Position numbers and translations under genes: made by a program. A stretch of 64,000 bases of DNA, from positions 1,302,001 through 1,366,000 of the forward strand of contig NC_006042.1 of NCBI RefSeq assembly GCF_000002515.2. The letters run 5' to 3'. The DNA is from Kluyveromyces lactis. Its lineage: Eukaryota; Ascomycota; Saccharomycetes; Saccharomycetales; Saccharomycetaceae. Below the pieces are notes generated by a model. The model was not told the DNA's origin and searched no databases. It worked only from the letters and a program-made list of their open reading frames with translations. This document shows, in pieces, positions 47,155 through 56,438 of this stretch; position 1 is the first letter of the stretch, and every line of letters begins with the position of its first letter.

Positions 47155-48180
47155 ATGCGTAGGGGTAATTCTGGAGCGCGTGGTAACCGTGGTGGTTCGC
47201 GTGGGAAACCGGGCCAGAACGAACATATACCGAATTTTATCAAGAACAAGCCATGGTATTTGGCAGAAGAAAGTGAAGTAAGTGCCAGTACCAGTGCCAT
47301 TAACAGTAACAGTACCATTTCTGGTACCGGTACTGGTACCGGCACTGAATTAGAAGAAAAAGATTACTTATCCCACCATAGGCTAAAGAAAAGTTCAGTC
47401 CCCGATTCAGGGACGGCAGAAATCGATGATGCATTCACTTATGTAAGGCCTAGTGGAAGGAACCGTAAGAAGAAGGATTCATATGACCTAGATTTGGACG
47501 CCCCAGTACGAAGACGTGACGAGAAAGTTATTGAGTCGAATTATGATGCGAAAAGAGATCGGTGGTATGGGTACACGCCTGATATAAAGGAGATTGAAAG
47601 GAATCATAAGGGGCCCGATACAAGTCATAGGGAAATGGACGAGGTTCAGATCCAAGAGATGGAAAGATTGGGTTTGAAACCGGAAGATGTCGGGTTCGAT
47701 GCTACTCAACCGCTGTCAGGCCCAAAGGAGAAATATAATCCGGTCAGACTAAGGGAGGATAAAGCTGCTTATTTGCAGGATATGTCCTCTGAGGAGATGT
47801 TGTACGATCCAAAATCAAGAATTTATAAATCAAAGGAAGAGGGTACAATAGATCCCAAATCCAAGATGTTCCATCGCCATTTGACTGGGGATGCCTTGCA
47901 AGTGGGTGTAATCAATGAAAGGGTGCGACAAGAGGCTGTTCGCTCGGGGATTAAAGATTTCGAAGTCAATAAAGAGAAGTTGAACCATGTTTTCGCGGCA
48001 AACCCGACCAAATATGAACTTATGATGCGTACAGAACCTGAACGGAAACAGGAAACTTCTGTAGAACAGGATGCAGCACCAAAGCGAAGAAAATTCGACA
48101 AGAACAGTTTCAAAGAGTCTTCTTCTTCTTCAAATCCGGGTTCTTCTACGATGAAGGATTTGTACGATAAATATATGTAA
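47155..48180 (+). CDS. SLU7: Second-step splicing factor Slu7, lacking the zinc knuckle
   Basis: A 341-residue Slu7 (S. cerevisiae 382). Conserved blocks are IPNFIKNKPWY near residue 24, DYLSHHR near 70, KRDRWYGY near 133, VRLREDKAAYLQD near 198, YDPKSRIYK, the DPKSKMFHRHLTGD block near 237, and ANPTKYELM near 283. Slu7 acts with Prp18 in 3' splice-site choice during the second step. The CCHC zinc knuckle that normally lies between the HHR and RWYGY blocks is missing, and the protein contains no cysteine. The sequence there is continuous coding DNA with no intron signals. The frame starts at GTG 47152, but ATG 47155 is used. Confidence 0.9.
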   Translation: MRRGNSGARGNRGGSRGKPGQNEHIPNFIKNKPWYLAEESEVSASTSAINSNSTISGTGTGTGTELEEKDYLSHHRLKKSSVPDSGTAEIDDAFTYVRPSGRNRKKKDSYDLDLDAPVRRRDEKVIESNYDAKRDRWYGYTPDIKEIERNHKGPDTSHREMDEVQIQEMERLGLKPEDVGFDATQPLSGPKEKYNPVRLREDKAAYLQDMSSEEMLYDPKSRIYKSKEEGTIDPKSKMFHRHLTGDALQVGVINERVRQEAVRSGIKDFEVNKEKLNHVFAANPTKYELMMRTEPERKQETSVEQDAAPKRRKFDKNSFKESSSSSNPGSSTMKDLYDKYM

Positions 48181-48503
48181 TGAATTGTTTATGCATTTTG
48201 AACATAGCATGGGAACCAACAGAAATTTGTCAGTCATGGAACTTGGATTCCATCTGACCACAAACGCGTTGGCCCAGATTTGAACTCCGTTGTCTATTCC
48301 TTGCTCTACCTCATCATTTGTACGGATATCATCAACTGAAAAGAAACGTTTGACCAATTTTTCAAATAAAATACAAGCGATGAGATGAGATGAGATGAAG
48401 TGCAACATAGGAATACGGCAAGGTCAGCTCTTGCCCCACCTGTAGCATCGCTCTTTTGTGTGGCGTTTGACATTATCTCTGTTAACAATCGCTTGCCTTA
48501 ATT
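48181..48503. other. SLU7-PUS6 intergenic region
   Basis: 323 bases. It carries a PAC element with an RRPE-like site upstream of PUS6. A 92-codon ATG ORF on the minus strand (48130-48408) overlaps the SLU7 end and shows no known family, so I leave it out. Confidence 0.45.
48377..48389. promoter_or_regulatory. PAC element (GCGATGAGATGAG) with nearby RRPE-like site
   Basis: This matches the PAC consensus core GCGATGAG, extended by further GATGAG-type units, about 115 bases before the PUS6 ATG. Just upstream (about 48354-48364) the minus strand reads TGAAAAATTGG, close to RRPE. The pair is typical of ribosome- and tRNA-biogenesis genes, which fits a tRNA pseudouridine synthase. Confidence 0.6.
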
Positions 48504-49637
48504 ATGGTAGTGTTGGAAGAAGAGATGTCGATATACTTTCAAAATGGGTTAAGGAAAATCGCACCATATTATAATGCAAGATCATCGTTTGTGAAAGGCA
48601 GATGGTTCGGCAAGTCTTTGACCCAGATATTCATTGACGAGTTTGCACATACCCATGAAGAAGCACAACTGAAAATAACGGAAGGTTTTATCAAGCTGTT
48701 GAGGGAAGGTAAGCAGCTGGAAGGAGATCCCATTATTAAGAATAAAGATATTCTACTCACCTACCAACACAACCATGAACCTCCAGTCAAAAACTGGGGG
48801 GAACCAATTTGTGACGAGAAGCACATTATGGGAATTCCAATTGTGCATCAAGATGAACAATTACTAGTCATTAATAAACCCAATGGTATTCCGGTACACC
48901 CAACGGCCTATTTTTATAAGAATACTTTAACCGAGCTGTTGAAAGATTCTTTGGGATATCCAGTACACCCATGTTATCGTTTGGATAAGATCACTTCTGG
49001 TTTACTTATTCTGGCCAAAAATCCCATCGATGCTAACAGAGTTCAATCTAAGATAAGAGATCGTGATATGAAGAAATATTATCTAGCTAGAGTAAAAGGA
49101 AAATTTCCTGAAACTGCAGTTGATAAATCCCCAATCTATACCTGTGACTTGAAAATTAAATCAGAGCCATTATCCCCTTTGAAAGACGCACATACTGAGT
49201 TTGAATTAATGGAATACGATGCCGTAACTGATCAATCAATTGTATTATGCAAACCTTTCACGGGAAGAACACATCAAATTCGTATCCATTTGGCAAGACA
49301 GGGACACCCCATTACAAACGATCCGTTTTATAACCTTGATAACTCAACGTACCCATTACGGTCAAGGTTTATTATTGAGACCCCAGATTGGACTCAACTA
49401 ACAAACGAAAGAATCGAAAAGCTACGGAAGCGGTTCGAGGTTGAACTGGATGATGTCTGGGATCAATTGAATGAAAATCAAGAACGATGTCCTGAATGCG
49501 ACGAAGAAATGCCAAAAGATCCAACTCCAGAATCGTTAGAGCTATATCTACATGCTTGGAGATACAAAGGTTTGGATTTGGAGTTTGAAACAGATTATCC
49601 CTACTGGGCGAAGTTCGAAAATGAGAAACAAGCTTAA
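48504..49637 (+). CDS. PUS6: tRNA pseudouridine synthase, RluA family (Pus6-like)
   Basis: A 377-residue RluA-type pseudouridine synthase. The catalytic Asp lies in CYRLDKITSGLLIL (near residue 160); downstream motifs KKYYLARVKG and TGRTHQIRIHLARQGHPI complete the active site. An S4-like N-terminal segment precedes it. Pus6 of S. cerevisiae makes pseudouridine 31 in tRNAs in cytoplasm and mitochondria. The RluA family also contains PUS5, RIB2 and PUS9, so the exact orthologue rests on context: YGR169C (PUS6), YGR168C, YGR167W and YGR166W occur together here, with BBC1 inserted. A C-terminal CPECDEEM motif may bind metal. A second ATG at 48525 (MSIYFQNGLRKI) may be the true start. Confidence 0.85.
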   Translation: MVVLEEEMSIYFQNGLRKIAPYYNARSSFVKGRWFGKSLTQIFIDEFAHTHEEAQLKITEGFIKLLREGKQLEGDPIIKNKDILLTYQHNHEPPVKNWGEPICDEKHIMGIPIVHQDEQLLVINKPNGIPVHPTAYFYKNTLTELLKDSLGYPVHPCYRLDKITSGLLILAKNPIDANRVQSKIRDRDMKKYYLARVKGKFPETAVDKSPIYTCDLKIKSEPLSPLKDAHTEFELMEYDAVTDQSIVLCKPFTGRTHQIRIHLARQGHPITNDPFYNLDNSTYPLRSRFIIETPDWTQLTNERIEKLRKRFEVELDDVWDQLNENQERCPECDEEMPKDPTPESLELYLHAWRYKGLDLEFETDYPYWAKFENEKQA

Positions 49638-49795
49638 CATCAAGTTTTGAGTTGTTTCTTTATTCATGTATTTAACTTTTTTAGTATCCTTCTCAATCAA
49701 TATTGTATATACTATATATTTATTCAAATAGCAGCATATGTGTTCTTGCATTTGTTCTTCAAGAGGTCAATTTGTTTTACTTCCTTGTATCATTC

Positions 49796-52351
49796 TTACC
49801 AACCAATGTCCTTGCGATGTACTGGCTTGGCCACCTTTAACTTTCCTTTAGTCAAGTTTTCAAGTGGATACATAGATACTTTGCACTCACCACCAAGCTC
49901 TTCAATCACTGATAAAGATTGAGTTTCAAGATCCACAGATTTTAGAATGGCCACAAACGGCGTTTCTATTCCCAAGCTGTACGTTAAACCATCGTCAAAG
50001 GTAAATTCAGCGTTTCTTGCAACAAGTATCAAACCTGGTACCAATTTTCCTAGCGCAGCTTCATCTATTGCGGTGTTATAAGCATGTTCAAAAACGGTGA
50101 TACCGTAAGTTCTTTGAGCAATTGGTGGGACTAGATTATCTATTGGACCCAATATTTGAGGAATAAATGAATGACAAGCTTTACCAACACATTTGTTACT
50201 GTTTTCGTAAATTGTTTTGATTAACAGATCACTACCAGTACTTTGTGATGAGGAGGGAATATAGTCCTGATGGGAAATTGCTGTCTCAATTGGATTCTTT
50301 GGATCATATACAACATATGCTTGAATTTGAGAGTAATCTTCGAACAAGAACTGGAAATCTCTGACAACCAACTTATTTGTATTCCTTCTTTCAACTATGT
50401 GATCCTGAGATTCCCAGATGTATTTTACTTTGCTTGGTTTAACAGTATCAGCCTGAACTGTCTTAGTTAACCACCAAGTACTTTGCTTTGAGAACTCTAA
50501 TTCTGGAATAGTACCTGGTTCAAATTTCGCCGTAGTTGTCCGTCTTAATGGCTGGAAACTGGCCGGAATTTGTGGAGCAGCAGATGAAGGAGTGGCTGGT
50601 GATGAGTTTGCTGCACCTGGAATAGTCTGAATTGAAGGTCTTCGTTGCGGTGCATTAGAAGGAGGCAATGGTGGAGGGCCGCCACTGCTTGGTACTGGAG
50701 GAGCAGGGGCAGCAGCGGGCTGTTTTGTTGGCAGTTTCTGCTCAGTGTTTTCGGTTTTAACGCTTAAAACTGGTGCTGGAGCCTTTGTTGGTAATGGTGG
50801 TACAGGTACGCTTGAAGGAACAGGAGGAATTGGTGCACCTGTTGGAATTGGCGGGACGGAAGGAGCAGATGGAATTGGAGGGGCTGCGGGCAATTTTTGT
50901 GGGGCGTTAGTAGCTTGTGGAGTTTGTGGAGTTTGTGGGGATCCCGGAGAAGTATCAATTGTATAAACATGAGTGGGCCTAATTCTTTGAGGAACAGTTG
51001 GCGACGGAGCCTCCTCTTCTTCATCTTCCACTTTCTTAGTAGTTTCATCTTCGGATTCATATCCAGAAAGGCCTTGACTTCCCTCGGGTACTTCATCTTT
51101 ATGTTGGAAGTCTGGGTCTTTGTCGTAATTCACCGAACCTGTAATAGCAGGTTGAGCATCATCGACTCCATCTACAAAGCTAGATTCGCTTTCTTCGTCA
51201 GCTTGATTTTCTGGGGTTTCGGCATGACCAGAAGTTTCCACAGCAATTTCTTCAGTCTTCTTCCTAAACATTGGCAGCATCGATGGGTCGGCAAATGGCA
51301 TGACAGGAACCGCTGTTGGAAGAGATGACGTTTCAGTTGGACTTTCAGATTCTTCCTTTGGTTTCTTGCTTTTGGTTGGGGTCTTCGAAGAGTCAGCAGA
51401 AGGCATTGGCATTCCAAATGGGTTGAAGTACGCATTAGGCATACCGTATCTACTTGCATTTGCTAGTCTTGCCATCTTTTCTCTTAAAGCAGCACGTCTT
51501 TGTTCCTCTTCATTTTCGTCTTCAGAAGATTCATTTTCATCATTATCATCACGATCGTCATTCTCGTTAACTGACTCCTCAGGAATAGAGTAGGTACGCT
51601 GAGGGTGAGAGCCAATTGAAGCAGTATCATTAGGAATTGGTGGAGCTGTGTGAATGCTAGAAGTACTGACATCAACTTCTGGATTTTCAGCATCGGAATC
51701 TTCAATAACAGAGGCATCATAACTTTCCCTTTTTTCAATATTAACTGGAGAAGTTGCACTAGCAGTAGCAACGCTGCCGGTTGGGGACGACACACTAGAA
51801 ATACTTTTTTTCCGCTTATGCAAAGTTTCCGCCTGTTCCTGTTGTTGTTTCTGCATATGCTGTAACATGGATATCCTTTGCTGCAAGGACATTTTAGATT
51901 CCGACTTAGCCTCCTTTACCAAATCATCGCTATTAACAAAACCACTCCTCTCAGTATCACCAGAACCTTCTTGAAACGACAGACTATTTCTCAACTGTCT
52001 GACATTATCCTGAGAAACCTTTCCCTTCTGGACTGGTGCAGTTGCAGCTGCAGCATTTGGATTGACAGTCTGTGTTTCCGGAATCTTGACCGGAGTTTCC
52101 ACATTTGGTTTCTCCTCTGGCTGCTTCTCTTGAGCAGGCTCACTAGCAGTTTCCTTCAAAGGTTCACTAACAAAACCTTTGGGGAAAATACCTTGCTTTG
52201 TTTTACCATCAGCATCCTTAAACTCACCAAAGAACCACTCATCGTCTTCTATTTCAAGCACCGTAATGATCTGACCTTTGGAAAATGGTAAATCATCCTC
52301 AAAATCTGAGGTGTATGGAAACAATGCCTCGACCTTAAATGGCACAGACAT
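49796..52351 (-). CDS. BBC1: SH3 protein of cortical actin patches
   Basis: An 851-residue protein (S. cerevisiae Bbc1 about 1157). An SH3 domain occupies residues 1-60 ([37 protein letters not shown]). A long acidic, disordered middle follows, then a proline-rich stretch at about 480-600 with many PPIP/PPLP repeats. A conserved C-terminal domain (about 630-850) begins [20 protein letters not shown]. Bbc1 restrains Las17/WASP and type I myosin-driven actin assembly at endocytic sites. The frame opens at a GTG at 52360; ATG 52351 ([10 protein letters not shown]) is used. It lies between PUS6 and PEX35, which are neighbours in S. cerevisiae. Confidence 0.9.
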   Translation of the reverse strand: MSVPFKVEALFPYTSDFEDDLPFSKGQIITVLEIEDDEWFFGEFKDADGKTKQGIFPKGFVSEPLKETASEPAQEKQPEEKPNVETPVKIPETQTVNPNAAAATAPVQKGKVSQDNVRQLRNSLSFQEGSGDTERSGFVNSDDLVKEAKSESKMSLQQRISMLQHMQKQQQEQAETLHKRKKSISSVSSPTGSVATASATSPVNIEKRESYDASVIEDSDAENPEVDVSTSSIHTAPPIPNDTASIGSHPQRTYSIPEESVNENDDRDDNDENESSEDENEEEQRRAALREKMARLANASRYGMPNAYFNPFGMPMPSADSSKTPTKSKKPKEESESPTETSSLPTAVPVMPFADPSMLPMFRKKTEEIAVETSGHAETPENQADEESESSFVDGVDDAQPAITGSVNYDKDPDFQHKDEVPEGSQGLSGYESEDETTKKVEDEEEEAPSPTVPQRIRPTHVYTIDTSPGSPQTPQTPQATNAPQKLPAAPPIPSAPSVPPIPTGAPIPPVPSSVPVPPLPTKAPAPVLSVKTENTEQKLPTKQPAAAPAPPVPSSGGPPPLPPSNAPQRRPSIQTIPGAANSSPATPSSAAPQIPASFQPLRRTTTAKFEPGTIPELEFSKQSTWWLTKTVQADTVKPSKVKYIWESQDHIVERRNTNKLVVRDFQFLFEDYSQIQAYVVYDPKNPIETAISHQDYIPSSSQSTGSDLLIKTIYENSNKCVGKACHSFIPQILGPIDNLVPPIAQRTYGITVFEHAYNTAIDEAALGKLVPGLILVARNAEFTFDDGLTYSLGIETPFVAILKSVDLETQSLSVIEELGGECKVSMYPLENLTKGKLKVAKPVHRKDIGW

Positions 52352-52636
52352 CTTTAACACGTAATCTAGTTTCGAGAACTGTTCTTCTAGTAAGCTGGTC
52401 CTTTTATTTCACTCGCCGAGTGTTCTTTGTTAAAGGGGTGGTGAAAAGTTCGCGATATAAGGAATCGTTTTAATTTCAAAGGCTTTAGTAACATTTTTCC
52501 AAACAATTTTAAAGGATTAGATTTCACCGAAAGGTAGATAACGAACGAATGATAGACTTCACGTCAATTGAAAGGCATATATGAACGTTCAATCAGCAGG
52601 TGAGGGTTGCAGAACTTATGACTGATTGGATAAGGC

Positions 52637-53674
52637 ATGACATTGAATTCGAATACTCGTTTGGCGAGATTCATTCGATTTTTAGCGTACGACTATGATT
52701 CGGAAATTGATAGAAACGCTTTGTATCGTCGCATCGTTGGAGTTATTGGTGTTAATGGGTTTATAGCATTGTTAAAAAAGCACCGGAAGTTAACGGCCAG
52801 TTCATTATTCGATGGTTTGCCTATCGTTGTTGCTATACCGTTACTGAGAAGGATAATTCGTCAAAGACATGCCAGCTGGTTCCTGGGTTTAACGATTGGT
52901 CTCTCGCAGCTCAAGGCTAAGCTACCGCATTGGATTGTTTCATACTGGGCTGTAGAATCTGTTGTAGATCAAATCAAGCTCTGGGTTGATTATTCCAGTA
53001 TAAGCGAACGCCGTTGGATTCTTCTCAGGCAATTGGCAGCTAGTCTCTTGATACCAATCCTATACCACAGAAATCAATCGAAGGGGAGATTATACAGGAT
53101 ATTATTCGAGACTAGAAAACCTTGGAAGGACTTCCTTTTGTTATTTGTCGCATGGAATGTCGTCAAGACTTATAAGAATGTGAAATCCATCCTTTTGAAA
53201 GAGAAGCTTAAGAAGAATAAAGTGAATACTTCCTCAATGACGTTCGATTCAGAGGCAAAGGAATCTCAGACACAACATGGTTCAATGACAAGGATACTCA
53301 TGCAAAGGTTAGAAGAGTTAAATGAGTTATCCGATAAGAAATCAAGCGGGTCGGTCAAAGAACGAGTGTATGGTTATTTCTTCAGTGACAATTTTATCAA
53401 ATGTGTAAAATGGACGCTCTGGAGACAGGTGGTGATGTTAATCTTCAACGGTCAACATTCCAAATGTCTAAAGCCATTACATAAATCGATCATCATCATG
53501 TTGTCATTCACTTTGCTGAGCGACCCACAACATTTAGATATTAACTGGGAGCTACTCAAATACTTGGGGAGATCAACGTTATCTCAAGAACTTGGTAGGA
53601 TACCACATTATCAAAAACCAATCATTTTCGCTGCCCTTAGTCTCTCATATCTAACCAGGAACCCAATTGCCTAA
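52637..53674 (+). CDS. PEX35: Peroxisome abundance membrane protein (YGR168C family)
   Basis: A 345-residue membrane protein similar in size to S. cerevisiae Pex35/YGR168C (376). Hydrophobic stretches near residues 30-45, 62-90, 135-150, 165-180 and 270-290 suggest several membrane spans. Basic loops lie between them, including a Lys-rich one near 185-195. Pex35 sits in the peroxisome membrane and regulates peroxisome number with Arf1. I recognise the gene mainly by its position beside CLC1 and PUS6 and by its overall make-up; sequence motifs alone are not diagnostic. It converges on CLC1. Confidence 0.75.
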   Translation: MTLNSNTRLARFIRFLAYDYDSEIDRNALYRRIVGVIGVNGFIALLKKHRKLTASSLFDGLPIVVAIPLLRRIIRQRHASWFLGLTIGLSQLKAKLPHWIVSYWAVESVVDQIKLWVDYSSISERRWILLRQLAASLLIPILYHRNQSKGRLYRILFETRKPWKDFLLLFVAWNVVKTYKNVKSILLKEKLKKNKVNTSSMTFDSEAKESQTQHGSMTRILMQRLEELNELSDKKSSGSVKERVYGYFFSDNFIKCVKWTLWRQVVMLIFNGQHSKCLKPLHKSIIIMLSFTLLSDPQHLDINWELLKYLGRSTLSQELGRIPHYQKPIIFAALSLSYLTRNPIA

Positions 53675-53810
53675 TAAACAGACTGATTTGTTCCTAGTTT
53701 GATTTGTATCAATATGCGTGTGTTCCTTTTCTAATTAGAGTCTTTTCGTGTCGGTGTGTATATAAATGTTACGCATATGTTGATCTATACACAGATCCCG
53801 TATACATACG

Positions 53811-53825
53811 TATATATATATATAT
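53811..53825. repeat. TA tract between PEX35 and CLC1 3' ends
   Basis: A short TATATA-type tract between the convergent PEX35 and CLC1 stops, 33 bases from the CLC1 stop. It is likely part of 3'-end signals for one or both genes. Confidence 0.7.
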
Positions 53826-53857
53826 CACGATTCGTACGTTTCTAACGTTAAGAGCAC

Positions 53858-54547
53858 TTATTTTTGACCAGTGGCGCCTGGAGCGGATCCATTTCCCTTC
53901 AACCTTTGTAGGATTTCCTTGAATTTGGATCTATCTCTGCCATCTACAATGTCAGCATCCTCCAAGTTGATCAACTGAAGAGCTTTGTCCCAAACAGTCA
54001 AATCTTGAGAGGCAAAAGCATGAGTCTTAGCAAGGAATTCTTCAGCTTCTTTTTGAGTTTGATCAATTCCCTGTTGCTTCTTAATGTTATAGTTTTCATA
54101 GAAATCATCAATATGTTTTGCAGCTTCCTCTTGTAAGTCTGCCTTGGCCTTATCTTCAGCTTGATCTCTTTCAGAAATTTCAAGCTCACGTCTAGCTTTC
54201 CAGTTTTCCAAAGCCTCGGACTTCCCTCTTACAACAGGCTCAGCAGAACTACTCTGTGGTTCTCCGAATTCGTCGTCGTCTTCTTCTTCTTCTACCGGGT
54301 TCGATACACCTTCGACGTCTTGTGGTTGATATGATGCTGCTGCAATGGCATCTGCTTCATTGACAGATGTTCCAAGAGTTTTTGAATCAGAGTCGTCCTT
54401 ACTTAGAAGCTCGGAGTCTTGCTCTGTCTTGAATTCATCACCTAAGATCTCGGCTTCTCTTCTTAGAAACTCTGTTTCGTCACCATCTCCAGTAACAAAT
54501 CCATCTTGCACTAGATCGTCTTCTAACTCAGGAAACTTATCAGCCAT
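53858..54547 (-). CDS. CLC1: Clathrin light chain
   Basis: A 229-residue acidic protein (S. cerevisiae 233). The N-terminus (MADKFPELEDDL..DETEFLRREAEILG) is the regulatory region. A long helix from about 110 to 180 (WKARRELEISERDQAEDKAK and on) binds the clathrin heavy chain. The C-terminus includes VWDKALQLINLED and DRSKFKEILQRLKG, as in yeast Clc1. It works in clathrin coats at the Golgi and plasma membrane. The frame opens at a TTG at 54556; ATG 54547 is used. It lies next to TRS65 and PEX35 as in YGR166W-YGR168C. Confidence 0.95.
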   Translation of the reverse strand: MADKFPELEDDLVQDGFVTGDGDETEFLRREAEILGDEFKTEQDSELLSKDDSDSKTLGTSVNEADAIAAASYQPQDVEGVSNPVEEEEDDDEFGEPQSSSAEPVVRGKSEALENWKARRELEISERDQAEDKAKADLQEEAAKHIDDFYENYNIKKQQGIDQTQKEAEEFLAKTHAFASQDLTVWDKALQLINLEDADIVDGRDRSKFKEILQRLKGNGSAPGATGQK

Positions 54548-54787
54548 CTTGTTCAATTGTATCTATATACACCACTCGTGTCCTTAATAAATCTAACTTA
54601 CACGCTAGAGAGCTGTCTTCACCTTCACCTTGCTGTGCTTGATTCCCTCTTGTAGACGTTTATTTCAACTTCAATTGAATCTTTCAAGTCGTCAATAGGG
54701 GAAAGCCTGGTATTTTTGTATCACGTGATATCGTTGTCTACAAAGAAAGCTCATCCTATATATAGTACTTACTGCTGTATTACAGAA

Positions 54788-56071
54788 TCATTCCACTAGT
54801 ATGGATAACGATGAGCCTAGGTCTACTACATCTAATGCTTCCAGATCTACTATTTTGATTCCTTTCGTATTGTGATGATAACCTTTTGCGATAGCGATGA
54901 TTTCAAGATCACATTGGAAGGTTGTTCCTGGTGATAACAGCGGTAGTTTTAGATCATTTGTGATAAGAATCAAGGTCTGTGCTAATGGACTCTTTGGTCT
55001 ATGATACACTACGAGATTTAACACTCTAGGAGTAGTGTTTTCCACTTGTAAAGTGACTTTGAAGGGCTCTCCCTTCTTAACGGTTATCTTGGATTGAAGG
55101 AAATTGAAATGCGCCTGCGCCAGGACACGCGGTAGTTGGACACTTGGAGGCTGGATAAAGGTAGGCGTGCTGGTATTTGAACTTACTATGGACTTAGAGG
55201 GAGTTGGCTTCCCTAGACACACTTCTGTCTCCCAGCTCGTACGAATTTTATAAGAGGATCCGATCTTATAAATAATTGTAACTTTAATCAATCTCGTGGA
55301 ATCCTGTAACTGATAATTTATAGTATATGCATCATGACGTTTCATATTAAGCGGAAATTCTATCATTTCCTCCATAGGTTGTAGGGGTAATTTAAAATTC
55401 CCATCGCAGAGTTCGTAACATAGGGAGTCAACAGTAAGATATGGTTCTTCTGGAAATAACTCCTCAAACTTGCGTGCTAGTTGAATATCAAGAGAAGATA
55501 TTACTTGAGAAGTTGTTGAATTCCTTTCTGGTCTTATTGCAATGTTTCTGAGTCTCATATTCATCAAAGAGTATATTGGTAACTCCACTGTTTTTGATTT
55601 CAATTCGCGATGAACCGAATCCGTACTTTCGGCTGATCCTGGTGGAGATGCAGTTAGTGGTTGAAAAGAGGGGAGTATATCCGATTCATTACCATTGGAT
55701 CCTAATGCTTGTTCATTGGTTTTCAATGGTGGCTCCAAGTAAAAGAATTGGAAGCTGATTCGACCTTGTTGGCCTACATTGTTCACTAGATAATCGGAAT
55801 TGAAAACGGTTTTTCTGATAAACGTTGGATCTAATTGCCATACATGGTCATTATGTTTGATAAGTGAGTCTGCATTTTTATCAATTCGTACTAGGCTATC
55901 CTTCAAATTAATAGCTAAAGAGTGAAACAGGTGTTTTAACGGGTCGACGGATGTGATGAATAATGGTAACTCTTCCCCAAAAATAATAAAAGAACGGCTG
56001 ATTGTATCCGAGACATGAACACCAGTATCATCAATGCTGTACTCTTTTAGCGGAATTGTCACGTCAATCAT
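54788..56071 (-). CDS. TRS65: TRAPPII complex subunit Trs65
   Basis: A 427-residue protein, shorter than S. cerevisiae Trs65/Kre11 (about 560). The start MIDVTIPLKEYSI, the block LARKFEELFPEEPYLTVDSL (near 200) and the C-terminal Ig-like domain are recognisable. That last domain includes AQAHFNFLQSKITVKKGEPF near 315 and LVVYHRPKSPLA near 355. Trs65 helps TRAPPII act as the Rab11-type (Ypt31/32) exchange factor at the late Golgi. Identification is supported by position beside CLC1 (YGR166W-YGR167W) in the same orientation. Confidence 0.85.
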   Translation of the reverse strand: MIDVTIPLKEYSIDDTGVHVSDTISRSFIIFGEELPLFITSVDPLKHLFHSLAINLKDSLVRIDKNADSLIKHNDHVWQLDPTFIRKTVFNSDYLVNNVGQQGRISFQFFYLEPPLKTNEQALGSNGNESDILPSFQPLTASPPGSAESTDSVHRELKSKTVELPIYSLMNMRLRNIAIRPERNSTTSQVISSLDIQLARKFEELFPEEPYLTVDSLCYELCDGNFKLPLQPMEEMIEFPLNMKRHDAYTINYQLQDSTRLIKVTIIYKIGSSYKIRTSWETEVCLGKPTPSKSIVSSNTSTPTFIQPPSVQLPRVLAQAHFNFLQSKITVKKGEPFKVTLQVENTTPRVLNLVVYHRPKSPLAQTLILITNDLKLPLLSPGTTFQCDLEIIAIAKGYHHNTKGIKIVDLEALDVVDLGSSLSILVE

Positions 56072-56438
56072 CTTGGGGTCTATGATGCACTACCTAGAAC
56101 TCTTCCCGGTATCACTATTTTCTTCACATATTCAATTCCGCCATTGAGACTGTTTTCTTTACATCTGCAAGATTGAAAAGATCACTTTTGAGATGTTTCC
56201 TTAATATGATGAAGATACATGTCTGAAAGAAGAGAAGGCGCATCAGTATCAAAACTAACTTTCAAAGAGTAACCTTTGAAATGTTTATTTGTATATAATG
56301 GAGCATGTCAAGCTTTGCTGAGATGTATTTATCTTCTTTATGGAGAACTTACCGTTTCAATTCGAAAGAGAGATAGATTTCGATGATAACATAAACAGAT
56401 CAGATCATAAGTGATTCAAAGCAACAAGATTTATTCAA
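56072..56438. other. TRS65-SIR2 intergenic region
   Basis: 367 bases upstream of TRS65 and downstream of SIR2. It marks a synteny break with S. cerevisiae. No gene or clear factor site seen. Confidence 0.35.

Noticed and set aside
48130-48408. 92-codon minus-strand ORF between SLU7 and PUS6
   Set aside because: Overlaps the end of SLU7 and the PUS6 promoter elements; composition is not protein-like and no family is recognised.
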